From Drosophila miranda (taxonomy: Eukaryota > Arthropoda > Insecta > Diptera > Drosophilidae), in contig NW_022881603.1 of NCBI RefSeq assembly GCF_003369915.1, positions 29,137,522 through 29,201,521 of the forward strand: 64,000 bases of DNA, read 5' to 3'. Positions 46,276 through 57,306 of the stretch are shown here, one piece after another. The first letter of the stretch is position 1; every line of letters begins with the position of its first letter. The position numbers and the translations under genes are program-made. The notes beneath the pieces were generated by a model. The model had not been told where the DNA came from. It did not search any database and worked only from the letters and a program-made list of their open reading frames with translations.

Positions 46276-47313
46276 TTAATATTTGGTCTGTCCACCCTTA
46301 GCATTGACTACATGCTGGAGCCGTTTTTTCATCGAATTTATCAATTTTTGTAGGTCATACTCAAAGGGAATCTTTTGCCACTCTTCCAATATGAATTCTT
46401 TGAGCTGATTGCGGTTTTTGGGCTGTCTTTTTCCCACTTTCTTCTTCAAATAGGCCCACAAATTTTCAATGGGGTTAAGATCGGGACTCTGGGGTGGTGT
46501 ATCAATAACTTTTCCACAGTTGTAAAGCAGCCAAGCTCTCACATTGGACTCTTTATGTTTGGGATCATTGTCTTGATAAAAATTAAATTTGGCCCTATTG
46601 TCCGTAATGAGACCAAATTTCTCCGCACTGCTTTTTAAATTTGTTTTTAAAATTTGGAGGTACTGTTTGGCATCCATTGTGTTCTCAATAAATTCAATAT
46701 TTCCCACTCCTCGGCTAGAGATGCACCCCCAAATCATAACCGAAAGTTTTCCAAACTTTACAGTCGGAATGATGTTTCGGTTATCTAAAGCTGTTAACGG
46801 CTTGCGCCATACTCTGGGTGGACCATCATTGTAATATAGCATCATTTTTGTTTCGTCGCAAAATATGACGTCATCCCAATACTCTGCCGGCTTACTGATC
46901 ATGTTAACAGCGAAAGTGAAGCGCTTTTCCACATTGACCGACGAAAGCAGCGGTTTTTTTCGTGCCACTCTGGAAGAGTATTTATGGCGTAGAATAACCT
47001 GGCGTACTGTTTCGTGTGAAACAACCAAGTCAAGTTCTTCGTCAAGTTCCTTGGCCAGAGTCCTGACCGATATTTGCGGATTCTGATTAATTTTCCTCAT
47101 GATTATGCGGTCTGCCCGTTTGTCTATCTTCCTTTTACGGCCACCTCCAGATTTGGTTTCCAGTCTCCCTTCGTTCTTCGCGCGACTTAGGACATTGTAA
47201 ATTGTTTTCCTTGATACTGAAAACATGTCTACCATGTCTGCAACAGATTTGCCCAACTGGTGATTATAGTAAATCAACTGGACAACGTCAAAGCATAGTC
47301 TTTTGCCAGGCAT
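46276..47313 (-). CDS. Tc1-family transposase, DD34E, apparently intact (345 aa)
   Basis: Met at 47313 opens an uninterrupted frame. There are two N-terminal helix-turn-helix regions (about residues 20-60 and 70-110) separated by a GGGRKRK basic motif. The catalytic triad is visible: VIFCDET, FYQDND, and DLNPIENLW with 34 residues between the second Asp and the Glu. The length fits the family. It cuts and rejoins DNA at TA sites. No disabling change is visible, so the copy may be recent and active or trans-mobilisable. Confidence 0.92.
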   Translation of the reverse strand: MPGKRLCFDVVQLIYYNHQLGKSVADMVDMFSVSRKTIYNVLSRAKNEGRLETKSGGGRKRKIDKRADRIIMRKINQNPQISVRTLAKELDEELDLVVSHETVRQVILRHKYSSRVARKKPLLSSVNVEKRFTFAVNMISKPAEYWDDVIFCDETKMMLYYNDGPPRVWRKPLTALDNRNIIPTVKFGKLSVMIWGCISSRGVGNIEFIENTMDAKQYLQILKTNLKSSAEKFGLITDNRAKFNFYQDNDPKHKESNVRAWLLYNCGKVIDTPPQSPDLNPIENLWAYLKKKVGKRQPKNRNQLKEFILEEWQKIPFEYDLQKLINSMKKRLQHVVNAKGGQTKY

Positions 47314-47481
47314 TTTAAAAATTTCAGAAAGTTAGTCTGTAGATGTGCACCGGTCAAAATTTCGCAACCAAATCAAAGTCAATGCAAAAATAGAGCATCA
47401 CTGAGCAACGCCAAAAGCATAGATTACGGTAAAGTCCCGTTTTTTCTAAGAACGAGATCAAAACAGAGCTCGAAAACGAAA

Positions 47482-47715
47482 AGTGTAAAGAGTTTCTTGA
47501 CAGTGTCAAAAATGAGTAATCATTGTTTTTGTTGTTTTGTAAGTTACCTATTTATAGTTTTGTTATTTTTTTTTCACTAACTACTTTATAATTAATCCCT
47601 GAATGGTTATGAATTAAAAAAATTTGATAAATTTGAACCAAAGGCCATTATTTTCTTATCCAAAGTCAAAAAATTTAATTTATTTTCAGTGTGTAAAGAG
47701 TTTCTTGACATACTG
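47482..47715. repeat. S-type element terminal inverted repeat, right
   Basis: Inverse complement of the left repeat. The inner end-motif copy starts near 47484 and the outer end is CATACTG at 47715. Confidence 0.85.
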
Positions 47716-47717
47716 TA

Positions 47718-49568
47718 TGTATATATATTATGTACAACAGTTTGAAGTCGCGGCACACGTGCTGCAACACTATAATACCCTTTTGTCAGTTGCAATATCT
47801 TGAGGAACCAGGGACTAGGCTGCTTCTCAAAGTCAAGGTGCGACTGTGGAAAGCATCTGGGGTCGGCGGAATGCTCCTCCAACCAACTAATGGCCTGATC
47901 CGGCCAGAACACGATACTGCTCTAAAGAGAACTGGGAAATCCTTCAGTTAAATCATCAATAATTAACTTTCTAAAATATATTCCCTTGATTGCTGGCCTC
48001 AGAAGGGTTAACTTAATTTTTTGGCCACTCGGCAAATTCTCGATCGAGTCGAGGCGAAAAAACCCAGAGAACAGAGGAGAGTAGAGCCTGGATTGCAACT
48101 GGAACTGGGGAGTGTTTCTGAGATTTTGTTTTATTTGATTTTTCATTCGTAGTGGCATATATTTAATTACATTTTATGTACAGTTTGACGACATATATAT
48201 ATACAGTTTTGAATAAATCTTTTTTTGTGGGGCGTCAAGGGTAATGGCGACTGGATCGAATTCTGCGGACTTCAGTATCACGCCGAAGTTGATCAGCAAC
48301 GGATCATTCGTAGGATATAGACCAAATAAAGCCTAAATCAGTGCAGTGTTAACCGAAAGAGTCTGTACGATTGATAGAAAAAGGAAGGAAGTGAGATGCA
48401 ACATTTTTCTCCACTTTGATCCGAGGGAAAATCCATAAAAGTTTTGAATGTAAAGTGAATTAATATCCAAATTAATTATCCAAAGAAATTCAGGCTATTC
48501 TCTTGGACATTTTCCCAGCTCAGCTGCTTACGCAATTGGAAAATGATGTGGAGTGGAGGAAGAGCCCAGGCCGATTCCCAGAGTCTCCGATCCGTAAATC
48601 GCCAAATGCCAAGACGCAAATCGAATCTGATTTAAAAATGTCTTCAACTGCTGCTGGTGGCGGGCTCTGGCCTGGTCCTACTACCTGCCGGGGATTTTTG
48701 TTGTTTATAGTTTTTGTGCGACGGTCTTAATTCGCGGCAATTTGTTGGACCAGAAACCCACTGGGCCGGCGGGCAAGGCAGCAGACAGCAGCCAGCAGCC
48801 AGCAGCAGCAGCAGCAGCCACATTCGGTTGCCACATGGCAGCGGAACGGTCCTGTCCTGGCCGCCTGGCCCCATGTGCGTTTCGGTGATTACTATTTTTT
48901 GTTTAACCTAATTTTCTGGCAAGTTTGTTGCACATTCGCCATAATTCGTTCAACAGCAGAGTCCTGTCTGTCTTTGGCCAACTTGATGGCCGCAATGCCG
49001 TTGAAGATTTATTCTCCAATTGTCCAACTGTTGGATTACTTCACAGAGGATCTTCGGTTTGAAGTTCGGCACAGGCACAGCTTAAAGTACAGTCTGTGTA
49101 GTAGAGACTTCTTTAAAACAAATATACAATTGATTCTCCAAATTCTGTTTCTCATTATCCTCGCATTTAGTGGCTGTTCATATTCGACGCAGAGTTCTGG
49201 TAAAACTTGAACATATAATCGCCAGAACAGAACTATTTCGTTCGTAGGGAAACTCAAATATTTTGGGAATGACTTTGTTAAGACCTTAAAAGAAAATTCT
49301 AGACATTTGCGAGTTGAGTTGTAAATTCAAACTAAATTTTATTCTTAAAATCAGAGCCTTATATGTGATTTGACAATTTGGTAGTCTATAATTATCGTTA
49401 GACCTACGCAGAGGATACACTTTACTGAGGGTGTCTATTTGAGTACATGCTTACATTAGTTTTATTTTAGGACCGCATTTGTGAAGTGTTTTCTCCACTT
49501 GTGTTTTGTTGTCGTATTAATGGGTTACAAATCTCTGTTTACACCCGTGCAGTCATAACTTGTCTACT
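47718..49568. other. unique flank, copy B, after the S-type element
   Basis: Matches 37983-39831. No gene recognised; CAG run near 48800. Ends at the gypsy-type LTR. Confidence 0.5.
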
Positions 49569-52051
49569 TGTAATGAGCCAGAAATTCATATTCGTAGAGG
49601 TGTGAGATTGTATGTACGGATGGAGGTTGTACATACTTTTTTTGACGGTCAGACACCAATAGTATAGCAGGATTTCGGAACGTGTACCTCTAGCTATGCT
49701 CTAACTAGCTCGCCGGAATGTCGTGGGATCTTTCCTACTCTCCTATCTGCTATACGAACACATTCGCAAAGATGTTTTAGGTACACTTGATTTAATGTTC
49801 AAAAGGAACTCTACAGAAGAAATCAAAAAGAAAAGAATGTGAATTTTAACTAACTGGATAATCGACTACCGACAAATAGTCAGGCTATATTCCGTCGCTC
49901 TTGGGGAACTCAGATGACTTTGACCCCTTCTCTACCCTCCCTACCTTTAGTATGCCGTTTAATCGACAGCATAACCCTAATCGAGCGCATCTCTATTTGA
50001 TCATCGGCCTTCCTCAGGCTCTACTCAGGACAAACACGAAAGGTTTAATGTTCCATTATTATCTACTAATTATTATTTAATAATTCAAAATTTAAGGGTT
50101 TGGACTTCATGGTTTTCCAGATAAGTATAAACTTAGCATAAAGTAATTAAATAAAGAAGGAGGAAATAGTAGCAAGGTATTCCTAGTTATATGTATGTAT
50201 GTATATAGGACTTATGTGTAGAGAATATGGCGTAAAAGAAATTAAATTGGAAAGAAGAGAAAAATATGATAATTATATAACTAGAAGGCAAACGTGAAAG
50301 AAAAATTAGTAGCCGATCCGCTTTAAATTATGGCACGGATATAGTTGTTTTATATACCGGAATAGAAGTTTTATAAGACAGATATATATTTCGAAAATAC
50401 TCGAGAATTCCGTTTAAGGAAGTTTCGTAACTCACTCATACTTTATACGAATTATCCGGCGTGTCCGTTGAGCTCAAGGGGCGACGTAGGAACATATTCT
50501 GAGGAAGGGAGAAAAATTATGAATATACAGGTCTTCACTTCTAATTCGGATGAAACACCGATTTTCTTTCCATTTCCATACCCGTACGACGACGATTTGC
50601 CACTCAACGGCTGATCTTAAAAAAAATGTGGTTTTCATTTGCGCTAATTTCTAATTATGGGTAATTATATACATTATTGGTTTTTTTCTTTTTAAATCTA
50701 TACAATACAAAAATAGTTAGTGCGTAGCCTAATCTTTAATAAATGGAAAATCTCATGACGAGACTCAAAACTAATACTTTGGTACATTTTCACACGACGA
50801 CTATTAAACGGCAGTGTGGATCGCCGCAGAATAATGTTTTATTTTCACAGTTAAAGAGCCACTCCACACACTGCGAAGAACTACATGCGAAAGCGTTAGC
50901 CGCGCGCTTAATTCATAAGCGAGAAGGGTGACGAGTGCGGCATATTAGTTTCTCCGAATTCGCAAGAAAACCATTCTTCTCGTCTTACTCCAAAATGTAC
51001 TTCAGCTCAAGTATGCATCCACATAACTTCGGGGTTCACTCTAGTATATCTTCGGACGGCTCTTTCTGGTTTATTTGGTTGTAGTTATCGTTGGTTTATG
51101 TAGATGCTGGTTCCTGGGAAATCCGAGGTCTTTCCCAGATCTACTAAGAAATCGATGGACTTTGACGACCTCGTTCTTGGAGGGGGGTCAATTGGTTTTT
51201 CTTTCCCAGTGTCGAACGTAGTAAGATTTCCAGCCCTATGATACGAGACTGTTAAAGCTGTGTCACTATTGTAAGGTCCAAATACCTTTTATTTTTCTTA
51301 ATCCAAAAGGAATAATGCAGTCCACCAGAACTTCAATTTACTTGGCACGTGTTTGATTGCACAACGTTTTCAAATTCACTTGGATATATATATTTGTATA
51401 AAAAGACACATCCGAATTCGCACAGCTTCACTATAGCAATGATCTAGCCAGAAGTTCTATTACTTGCATTAGCCCTTACGATCGGAACTTTACCTTCCAC
51501 AACCAACGGGGTTGTACGATTTTAGACAAAGCTTACACCTTGCTTCCCTAGATAACGGAGTAATCGCACGATGCTAAGCAAAGCTTACACATAGCTTCCA
51601 CGACTAACGGAGTAATCGTATGATTTCTAGTAAAGCTTTAAAACATAACTCCCACAGATCCACGCTGCTTCTCTAAATTAGACATTAAGCTCTTGAATGG
51701 AAGCTTTAACTACTGTTCTCTTGTAATTGATCTCTTATCTTGTTTTTGTAAAGAGAAGAGTTAATGTTAAACGCGAGGGCCGTACTTCCCAAGCTGTTCT
51801 CTGGAGTTCTAGAGTCACAACTGGCCACTACACCACAGTTGAGGAAGCGCTAGTTTTAACTGGCGAAGCCTAAACGAAAAGGGACAGTTGCCTAGTGTTT
51901 CACTTGTATGTCTTTGAGGTGAAATATTCCTAAGTTTCTACCCTGTTCGTTCTTCAGTTGATAATAGGATGAGCCAACTCGTCTAGATACCACGGCTGAA
52001 ATAAAAACCGGCGCTAACTTTGCATTGAACTTTTTAATAGCATTGCTTGCA
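49569..52051 (-). repeat. gypsy-type 3' LTR (about 2.48 kb)
   Basis: On the minus strand it would begin TGCAAGCAATGC (52051), after purine-rich AAAATGCTGGAAAATGAA, and end in CATTACA at 49569. The inner boundary agrees with the primer-site side at 62095. Three degenerate repeats of about 58 bp are at 51477-51662. The TG start at 52051 is inferred from the purine tract, because the matching end of the 5' LTR is outside the window. Confidence 0.7.
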
Positions 52052-52071
52052 TTCATTTTCCAGCATTTTGT

Positions 52072-52912
52072 TCATGTGACTCTTTCACCTTTTTCTTTGC
52101 CGATTCGCGAATAACTAATGCGGCTATCCTCCGATAAGAGTCTTAAGCGGCGAAGCAACTCATAGTCTTTGCCATTCAGAATCATATTTTGTCCAAAGGT
52201 TAGGAAATAGGGCGAGTACCCGGTGCTATGGTGAATGTTGGATCTGAGAGCAGCACTGATTTCCGGTAATTTGGTATCCCAAGTGGAATGATCCCGGCTT
52301 ATGTAAGCTCTTAAAGCTGCTAACACCGATCTATTGAGTCTCTCACTGGCATTCGCCTGTGGTGAATATATCGCCGTACGAATATGTTGTATCCCAAAGC
52401 GGGTTAGAAAAGCCTGAAAGGCTCCAGAAACGAATTGAGATCCGTTATCTGTTAATACCACCTCGGGGACTCCAAATGTACAGAAAAAATAATTTTCGAG
52501 GTAATCGCACACCCGATTGGAAGTAAACACCCTAAGGGGGCATAGGAAATGAAATTTTGTGAAGTGATCTACGATAATAAGTAAACCAATATGCACTTTC
52601 TTGGATCGGGGATATGGACCCAGTAAATCCATATAAAGCTTTTGAAACGGACGATCAGACACCATTGGTTTTCCCATGGGTGGTTTCAACACGGTGTTCG
52701 GGTGTTTGGTGTGACGACACACTTCACAATGAGTTACATACTCACGTATTTGCTTGTTCATTTTTGGCCAAAACAAATATCTTTTAATCTTTTCGATGGT
52801 TTTCCCTACTCCACTGTGAGCGGCATTGGGCGGATCATGGGCCCGCGAAATTGCACCTTGGGTGAGTTCCCTAGGAATCCATAATTTCCAAGATAGATTA
52901 TCTACACCATTA
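52072..52912 (-). pseudogene. gypsy-type integrase
   Basis: The frame resumes after RNase H at GVDNLSWKLWIPREL (about 52905). It runs through an HHCC zinc site (HDPPNAAH, CEVC) and a DDE core: MDLLGPYP, LTDNGSQFV, NASERLNR. It ends at 52072. The connection between RNase H and this frame is broken (frameshift at 52902-52925), and the usual linker is absent, so a deletion is likely. Confidence 0.8.
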
Positions 52913-54837
52913 TTTCCCTGATCAGGTGCGTTATCTCAAAAGAGAATCCCTGTAGTTTTATGGCCCATTGAGCTAATCTACCAGACAACTCCTTCTGACG
53001 CATAAGCCATTGTAATGAGGCATGATCGGTTATCACCTCGAATGCCTGACCTTCTACATAAGCACGAAACTTTTTAATTCCCTTTATTACCGCTAAACAT
53101 TCTAATTCCGTGACTGAGTAGTTTTTCTGAGCTTTAGATAGCTTCTCGGACATGAATGCTACGGGTAATTCTTCTCCTTCTTCGTTTTTCTGAGCTAACA
53201 CACAACCAATTCCTACAGTACTAGCATCACATAACAGCAAAAAGGGTTTTGAGAAATCAGGAGTAGACAAAATGGGAGCTGACGTCAAGCACTGTTTAAG
53301 TTTTTCAAATGCCTGATTGGCCAAAGGGTTCCACGCATACGCTTTCGGTTTCTTTAATAGTTCTGTGAGGGCGCAACTTACCGTTGCATAATTGTCGACG
53401 AAACGACGGTACCACCCAGCAAGACCAAGGAATCGTCGCAATTTTTTTACCGTCCTGGGAACGGGGAATTCTTTAATAGCTTCAATTTTACTCGGATCCG
53501 TCTTTACCTGTCCGTATCCAATGATGAACCCCAGATACTTAATCTCACGCATGCAAAAGTGCGACTTGGCAATGTTTATCGTAAGATTAGCCTTTCGTAG
53601 GTGTACTGCAACTTCTCTCAGTAACATTAAATGGGATTCGAAATCGTCTGATAAAATTAGTAAGTCATCGAGGAAAACAAACACTCTCGTACGCAAGTTA
53701 GCAGGTATTACCTTATCCATTAAACGACAGAGGGTTTGTGAGGCATTGGTTAGACCAAAAGGCATAACTTTGTATTGATACAGCGGTCGGTCAGGTATGG
53801 TAAACGCGGTGTATTGGCGTGAAGACTCCTCTAGGGGAATTCGCCAATAAGCATGCTTCATATCGAGTCCCGTTATGTATTTGGCAGGTGGCAATCGACT
53901 GAGTATCCCATCTATATGGGAAAGGGGGTATGCATCTTTTCGGGTATATTTGTTGATCTCTCGAGAATCAAGGCATAACCTATTCGTTCCCTTTCTTTAC
54001 TAGGACGCAATCGCTACTCCATGGACTATTTGAAGGTTCTATCACGCCCAGCTTTATCATCTTCTCTACTTCTTCGAACATCACTTTCTCATTCGCGGGG
54101 GAAATGGGCCAATGTCGTTGTTTGACGGGTACTTCGTCATTGATTACCATAGAATGTTGTATTAGGTGTGTACGACCTAGTCCGTCGCATTCATATGACG
54201 GGAAGGTTCTTATTACCGCCTCTAATTGGTTCCTTTGTTCTTCATTTAGGGAATGCATTTTAGGCGTTTCCTTCATAATCGTGTCGTCTCTATTCTCCAA
54301 ACAGCTCACAGTTCCTTCTCGGGTCAATAATTGGGATAGAAGACCGAAATCTTTCCAAAAGTCAACTCCTAGATAAACATCTTGCTTTAAATCTGGTATA
54401 ATAAAGAACTCTACTTCCTTAACTATTTTACGGAATTCAATCGGAACCACCAATTTGGACACTACGGTACAAGCTTCGTTGCTGGCAGTGCGTATGGTTC
54501 CCAAACACTTCTGAGATTGTGGGTGATGTGCTAAAAAGGTTGCTGCTCTCCCACCCAAACAACTAATGGTTGCTCCTGAATCCAGCAAAGCCTTATAAGT
54601 TTGCCCTTCGATCATTACCTCCGTGTACAATCGGTTATCTGAACTCAGAATAACTGCTGAGACTAAACGTTTTCGAACAGATTGGACCTTTTTCCAGAAC
54701 GCTCGTCTCCGGACCGTCGATCGTTTGGGCTTAACTATCAATTTAAACCACGTATTCACATTTTCTGAATCTAACTCTTTGCTCTCCATCGTTTGAGTCG
54801 CTACATCTATACCTGTACAAATTTGGTGTAGTATCAT
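52902..54837 (-). pseudogene. gypsy-type protease, RT and RNase H, frameshifted
   Basis: Protease DSGATISCLGG (about 54585). RT starts in one frame that stops at 53980 (VLVKKGNE) and continues in the next from GTNRLCLDSREI (about 53988), a one-base shift in an A/G run. The RT catalytic box FLDDLLI is near 53675, and RNase H starts at LLLCDAST (about 53240). The shift may be real decay or a consensus error. Confidence 0.85.
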
Positions 54838-54899
54838 ATCCGGTTTTACGTCAACTACCCCTTCGGAAAGCCCTCTTAAGGTAGTTGGTTTACTTTCGT

Positions 54900-56444
54900 T
54901 TAGTTGCTGTTCTTGGTCGGATGTACTGACTGGGCTCCGGTCGGTACATCCCGTTTCAAGTTTTTCGCTGGGTTACATTTGACGCATCGAGGTTTATAAA
55001 TATCCTTAGCACCACAACCATAGCAGAAAATTCGCCTTTCTCCTAAACAATCATCAAAACGATGCCCTTCCTGGTCGCAGTTCCAGCATACTAGTTTCTT
55101 ACGATAAATCTGCGAAACGTCTTCTTCCTCCATATCTTCATTGTCCGTAAGTATTTCTGCTACATTCGGTTTGCTGAATTTACCTCGTGGAAAAGGGTTA
55201 TGGTTGTCTTTACAGAAGTTTTCATGCTTGCGAACTTCTTCTCTCAGGCCAGTTCGATCGCTGATTTTGAGATGCAAGAGTTCATATCTGAGGGCCGTTT
55301 TTGCGTTACGTTTTAAAATGTCTACTAACTTATTTCCGCTAACCTCGTGTGAGAGCCTGGACACTAATTCTTCGACGGCCGTCTGGTAATCGTCAAACGA
55401 TTCACCCTCTCTCTGACGACGTTTTCTAATCAACTCCCACAAGTCGAAATCATCTTTAGCATCATCGAATCGTTGTCTAAACGAGGCAGAAAAAGTTTGC
55501 CAAGAAAACTGTGGGTTCTTTCTATGGAAGTTCCAAAACCAATCGCTGGCTTTAGACGAGAAAAGCAGATGCATATTGTCACAGAGTAATTCGTAATCGT
55601 TATTTAAAGTGGAGGATGTAAGTGAACGAACCCTGTACAGGAATTCGTCGACGTGCATAGCGTCTTTGGATCCGTCAAACTTTAGTCGCCAACTGGCTAA
55701 GATATTAGCGGCCTTCCCAGGAGCTATTGCCCTGTTAGAGACATTTGGACGTGGTAATCCCCTTTCCCTTCCATTTTCTGAAGACAACGAGTTTCCTGTT
55801 ATATTAGGCTCGTGATTTTGCCTTGTCGCTTGCACAGGCGTGCTATCTGAAGCTATAGTCATCCTACCTAATTGTCCGCGTAGATTTTCTTCGATCAAAT
55901 TCTTAACGAATGAACTTAGCTCCACCATCATATCTTTCTGCTCACCTTTTATCAGGGCTTGTATAACCTCAAGGGTTCTTTCCGGCATATCTCCTTCGCC
56001 CGACCTAAGGCTGATACTGCCCAAAGAATTATCCCGAAATTGTTGAGACTGCAACCTAGTATGCATCCCTCTGCGCGATGTAGTTCCCCGTCCCTGTTTA
56101 GGCCTAGCCCCTCTTGACTTTTGATGTCCTCTCTCTGAAGCGTTTGACTCCGGGTTGGATCCCCCTTCTAACGGCACTATACCCGAACCCATGTCGGGTG
56201 GTAATTTGGCTGCTAGAGTATTCTCATCAAACGAAAGTTCCTCCGGATTCAACTCCGCCCTACATACGGGGCAATTTCTGTTATTTTTCACGAATTCTTT
56301 CATGCAAGTATCATGATACCGGTGCCCACAAGACGCAGTACATATTAGTTGACTTCTTCTTATGGCTTCTTGACATATACCACAGATCTGGGCGTCCACG
56401 TCACACGACGCCTTGCCCCCTGGGGTACGTTGTACTGTTGACAT
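54900..56444 (-). CDS. Gag with N-terminal RING-H2 finger and two zinc knuckles (514 aa)
   Basis: RING-H2 at residues 21-61: C21, C24, C39, H41, H44, C47, C58, C61. A basic Ser/Gly linker follows, then the retrotransposon Gag capsid-like region (about 230-430, FSWQTFSASFRQRFDDAKDD). A CX2CX4HX4C knuckle is at about 453-466 (CWNCDQEGHRFDDC), with a second, incomplete knuckle (CYGCGAKDIYKPRC) after it. The frame is uninterrupted. A RING fused to Gag suggests ubiquitin-ligase activity acting on host or Gag proteins. That role is inference. Confidence 0.85.
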   Translation of the reverse strand: MSTVQRTPGGKASCDVDAQICGICQEAIRRSQLICTASCGHRYHDTCMKEFVKNNRNCPVCRAELNPEELSFDENTLAAKLPPDMGSGIVPLEGGSNPESNASERGHQKSRGARPKQGRGTTSRRGMHTRLQSQQFRDNSLGSISLRSGEGDMPERTLEVIQALIKGEQKDMMVELSSFVKNLIEENLRGQLGRMTIASDSTPVQATRQNHEPNITGNSLSSENGRERGLPRPNVSNRAIAPGKAANILASWRLKFDGSKDAMHVDEFLYRVRSLTSSTLNNDYELLCDNMHLLFSSKASDWFWNFHRKNPQFSWQTFSASFRQRFDDAKDDFDLWELIRKRRQREGESFDDYQTAVEELVSRLSHEVSGNKLVDILKRNAKTALRYELLHLKISDRTGLREEVRKHENFCKDNHNPFPRGKFSKPNVAEILTDNEDMEEEDVSQIYRKKLVCWNCDQEGHRFDDCLGERRIFCYGCGAKDIYKPRCVKCNPAKNLKRDVPTGAQSVHPTKNSN

Positions 56445-56933
56445 GTTAAGGTAACCCAGTAAATAAACAGCCGGTGTTTTCCTAACTAAATTCTAATTAT
56501 ACTTTCTAACCAGACAACAATCTGGAAACCTATTCATTTACGCGAGTGCATGCCTTTTGATTTGTGTTAAAACATTATTTAACTTTTTATTTTTCGGCGT
56601 CGGCTTGTGTTTGTGTTGTTTCAGTGAGTGAGTATTGCATTGCAGTCCGCTCTCGTCTGGTAGCTTTTGTTGTTTTATCACTCTCTCGCTATCACCTCAA
56701 CTTCAATAACTGTTCTTTCTCTCTCGCTCTTTAAACTTTCTGAGCAATAGCGCTCGCTGTTTAGTAGCTCTCGCTATAACCGCTCTCCACTCTGGTCTCT
56801 TTTTTTTTACCAATTCCGCTTTGAGCGTTGTCTGGCACATTGGACTGATACCAATTTGTTTTGCAAATAATTGTAAATTGTAATTGTGTCATTGGACTGA
56901 TACCAGTTTGTTTTGCAAGTAATTGTAAATACC
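56445..56933 (-). other. gypsy-type leader, gag-proximal part
   Basis: Non-coding CT-rich DNA (about 56640-56800) and a direct repeat of about 41 bp with period 52 (56838-56878 and 56890-56930, CATTGGACTGATACCA). Interrupted at 56934 by the CR1-like element. Confidence 0.55.
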
Positions 56934-57306
56934 ATATTATATCCACCACTAATTCTCTTCCTCTTATTAAATTATTAATCCTTACACACCTTTCTATTAA
57001 TTAGTAACTGTAGTGGTATTTGTACTTTGATTGCATGCTTAGTTTCTTAGTAAGTTTAGTACTAATTTTCCTCGAACGTTAGTCTAATAGCTATCTTTCT
57101 TGCATGTTCGCGTTTGGTTCGGCTACGCACCGCGCGTCATGCGGCAGCGCCCCTCGGTCGGTTGGGCGGGAGGAGGGCTGCGTTTTGCCTGGGATCCGCG
57201 CGTAACAGCCTTCTGCTGGTGTCACACGGGCCACTTGACGGTGCAGTAACTGCATCGCCTCTTGAAAGATGCAGTCATTGCATGTCAACGTCCACAATAA
57301 GGGAAA

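Larger units (their letters stand above)
45981..47715 (-). mobile_element. S-element-like Tc1/mariner transposon, complete (1735 bp)
   Basis: Bounded by CAGTATGTCAAG and CTTGACATACTG with TA on both sides (45979-45980, 47716-47717). Long terminal inverted repeats of about 234 bp each (45981-46214, 47482-47715) carry a second copy of the end motif (GTCAAGAAAGTCTTTACAC) at their inner edge, an IR/DR layout. Length and inverted-repeat size match the D. melanogaster S element (about 1.74 kb, 234-bp repeats) as I recall. The empty site is preserved at about 37979-37982. Confidence 0.92.
42050..51786. repeat. tandem duplicate of 33662-42049 carrying an S-type insertion
   Basis: The junction reads CCGTACT-A-CGCCACATCC: LTR sequence to 42049, one filler base, then Rcd1 exon 2 from 42051 (offset 8389 to copy 3). 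Inside are two deletions (369 bp and about 20 bp) and a 1737-bp gain (transposon plus TA). The arithmetic 8389-389+1737=9737 matches the offset at the right end. Confidence 0.9.
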
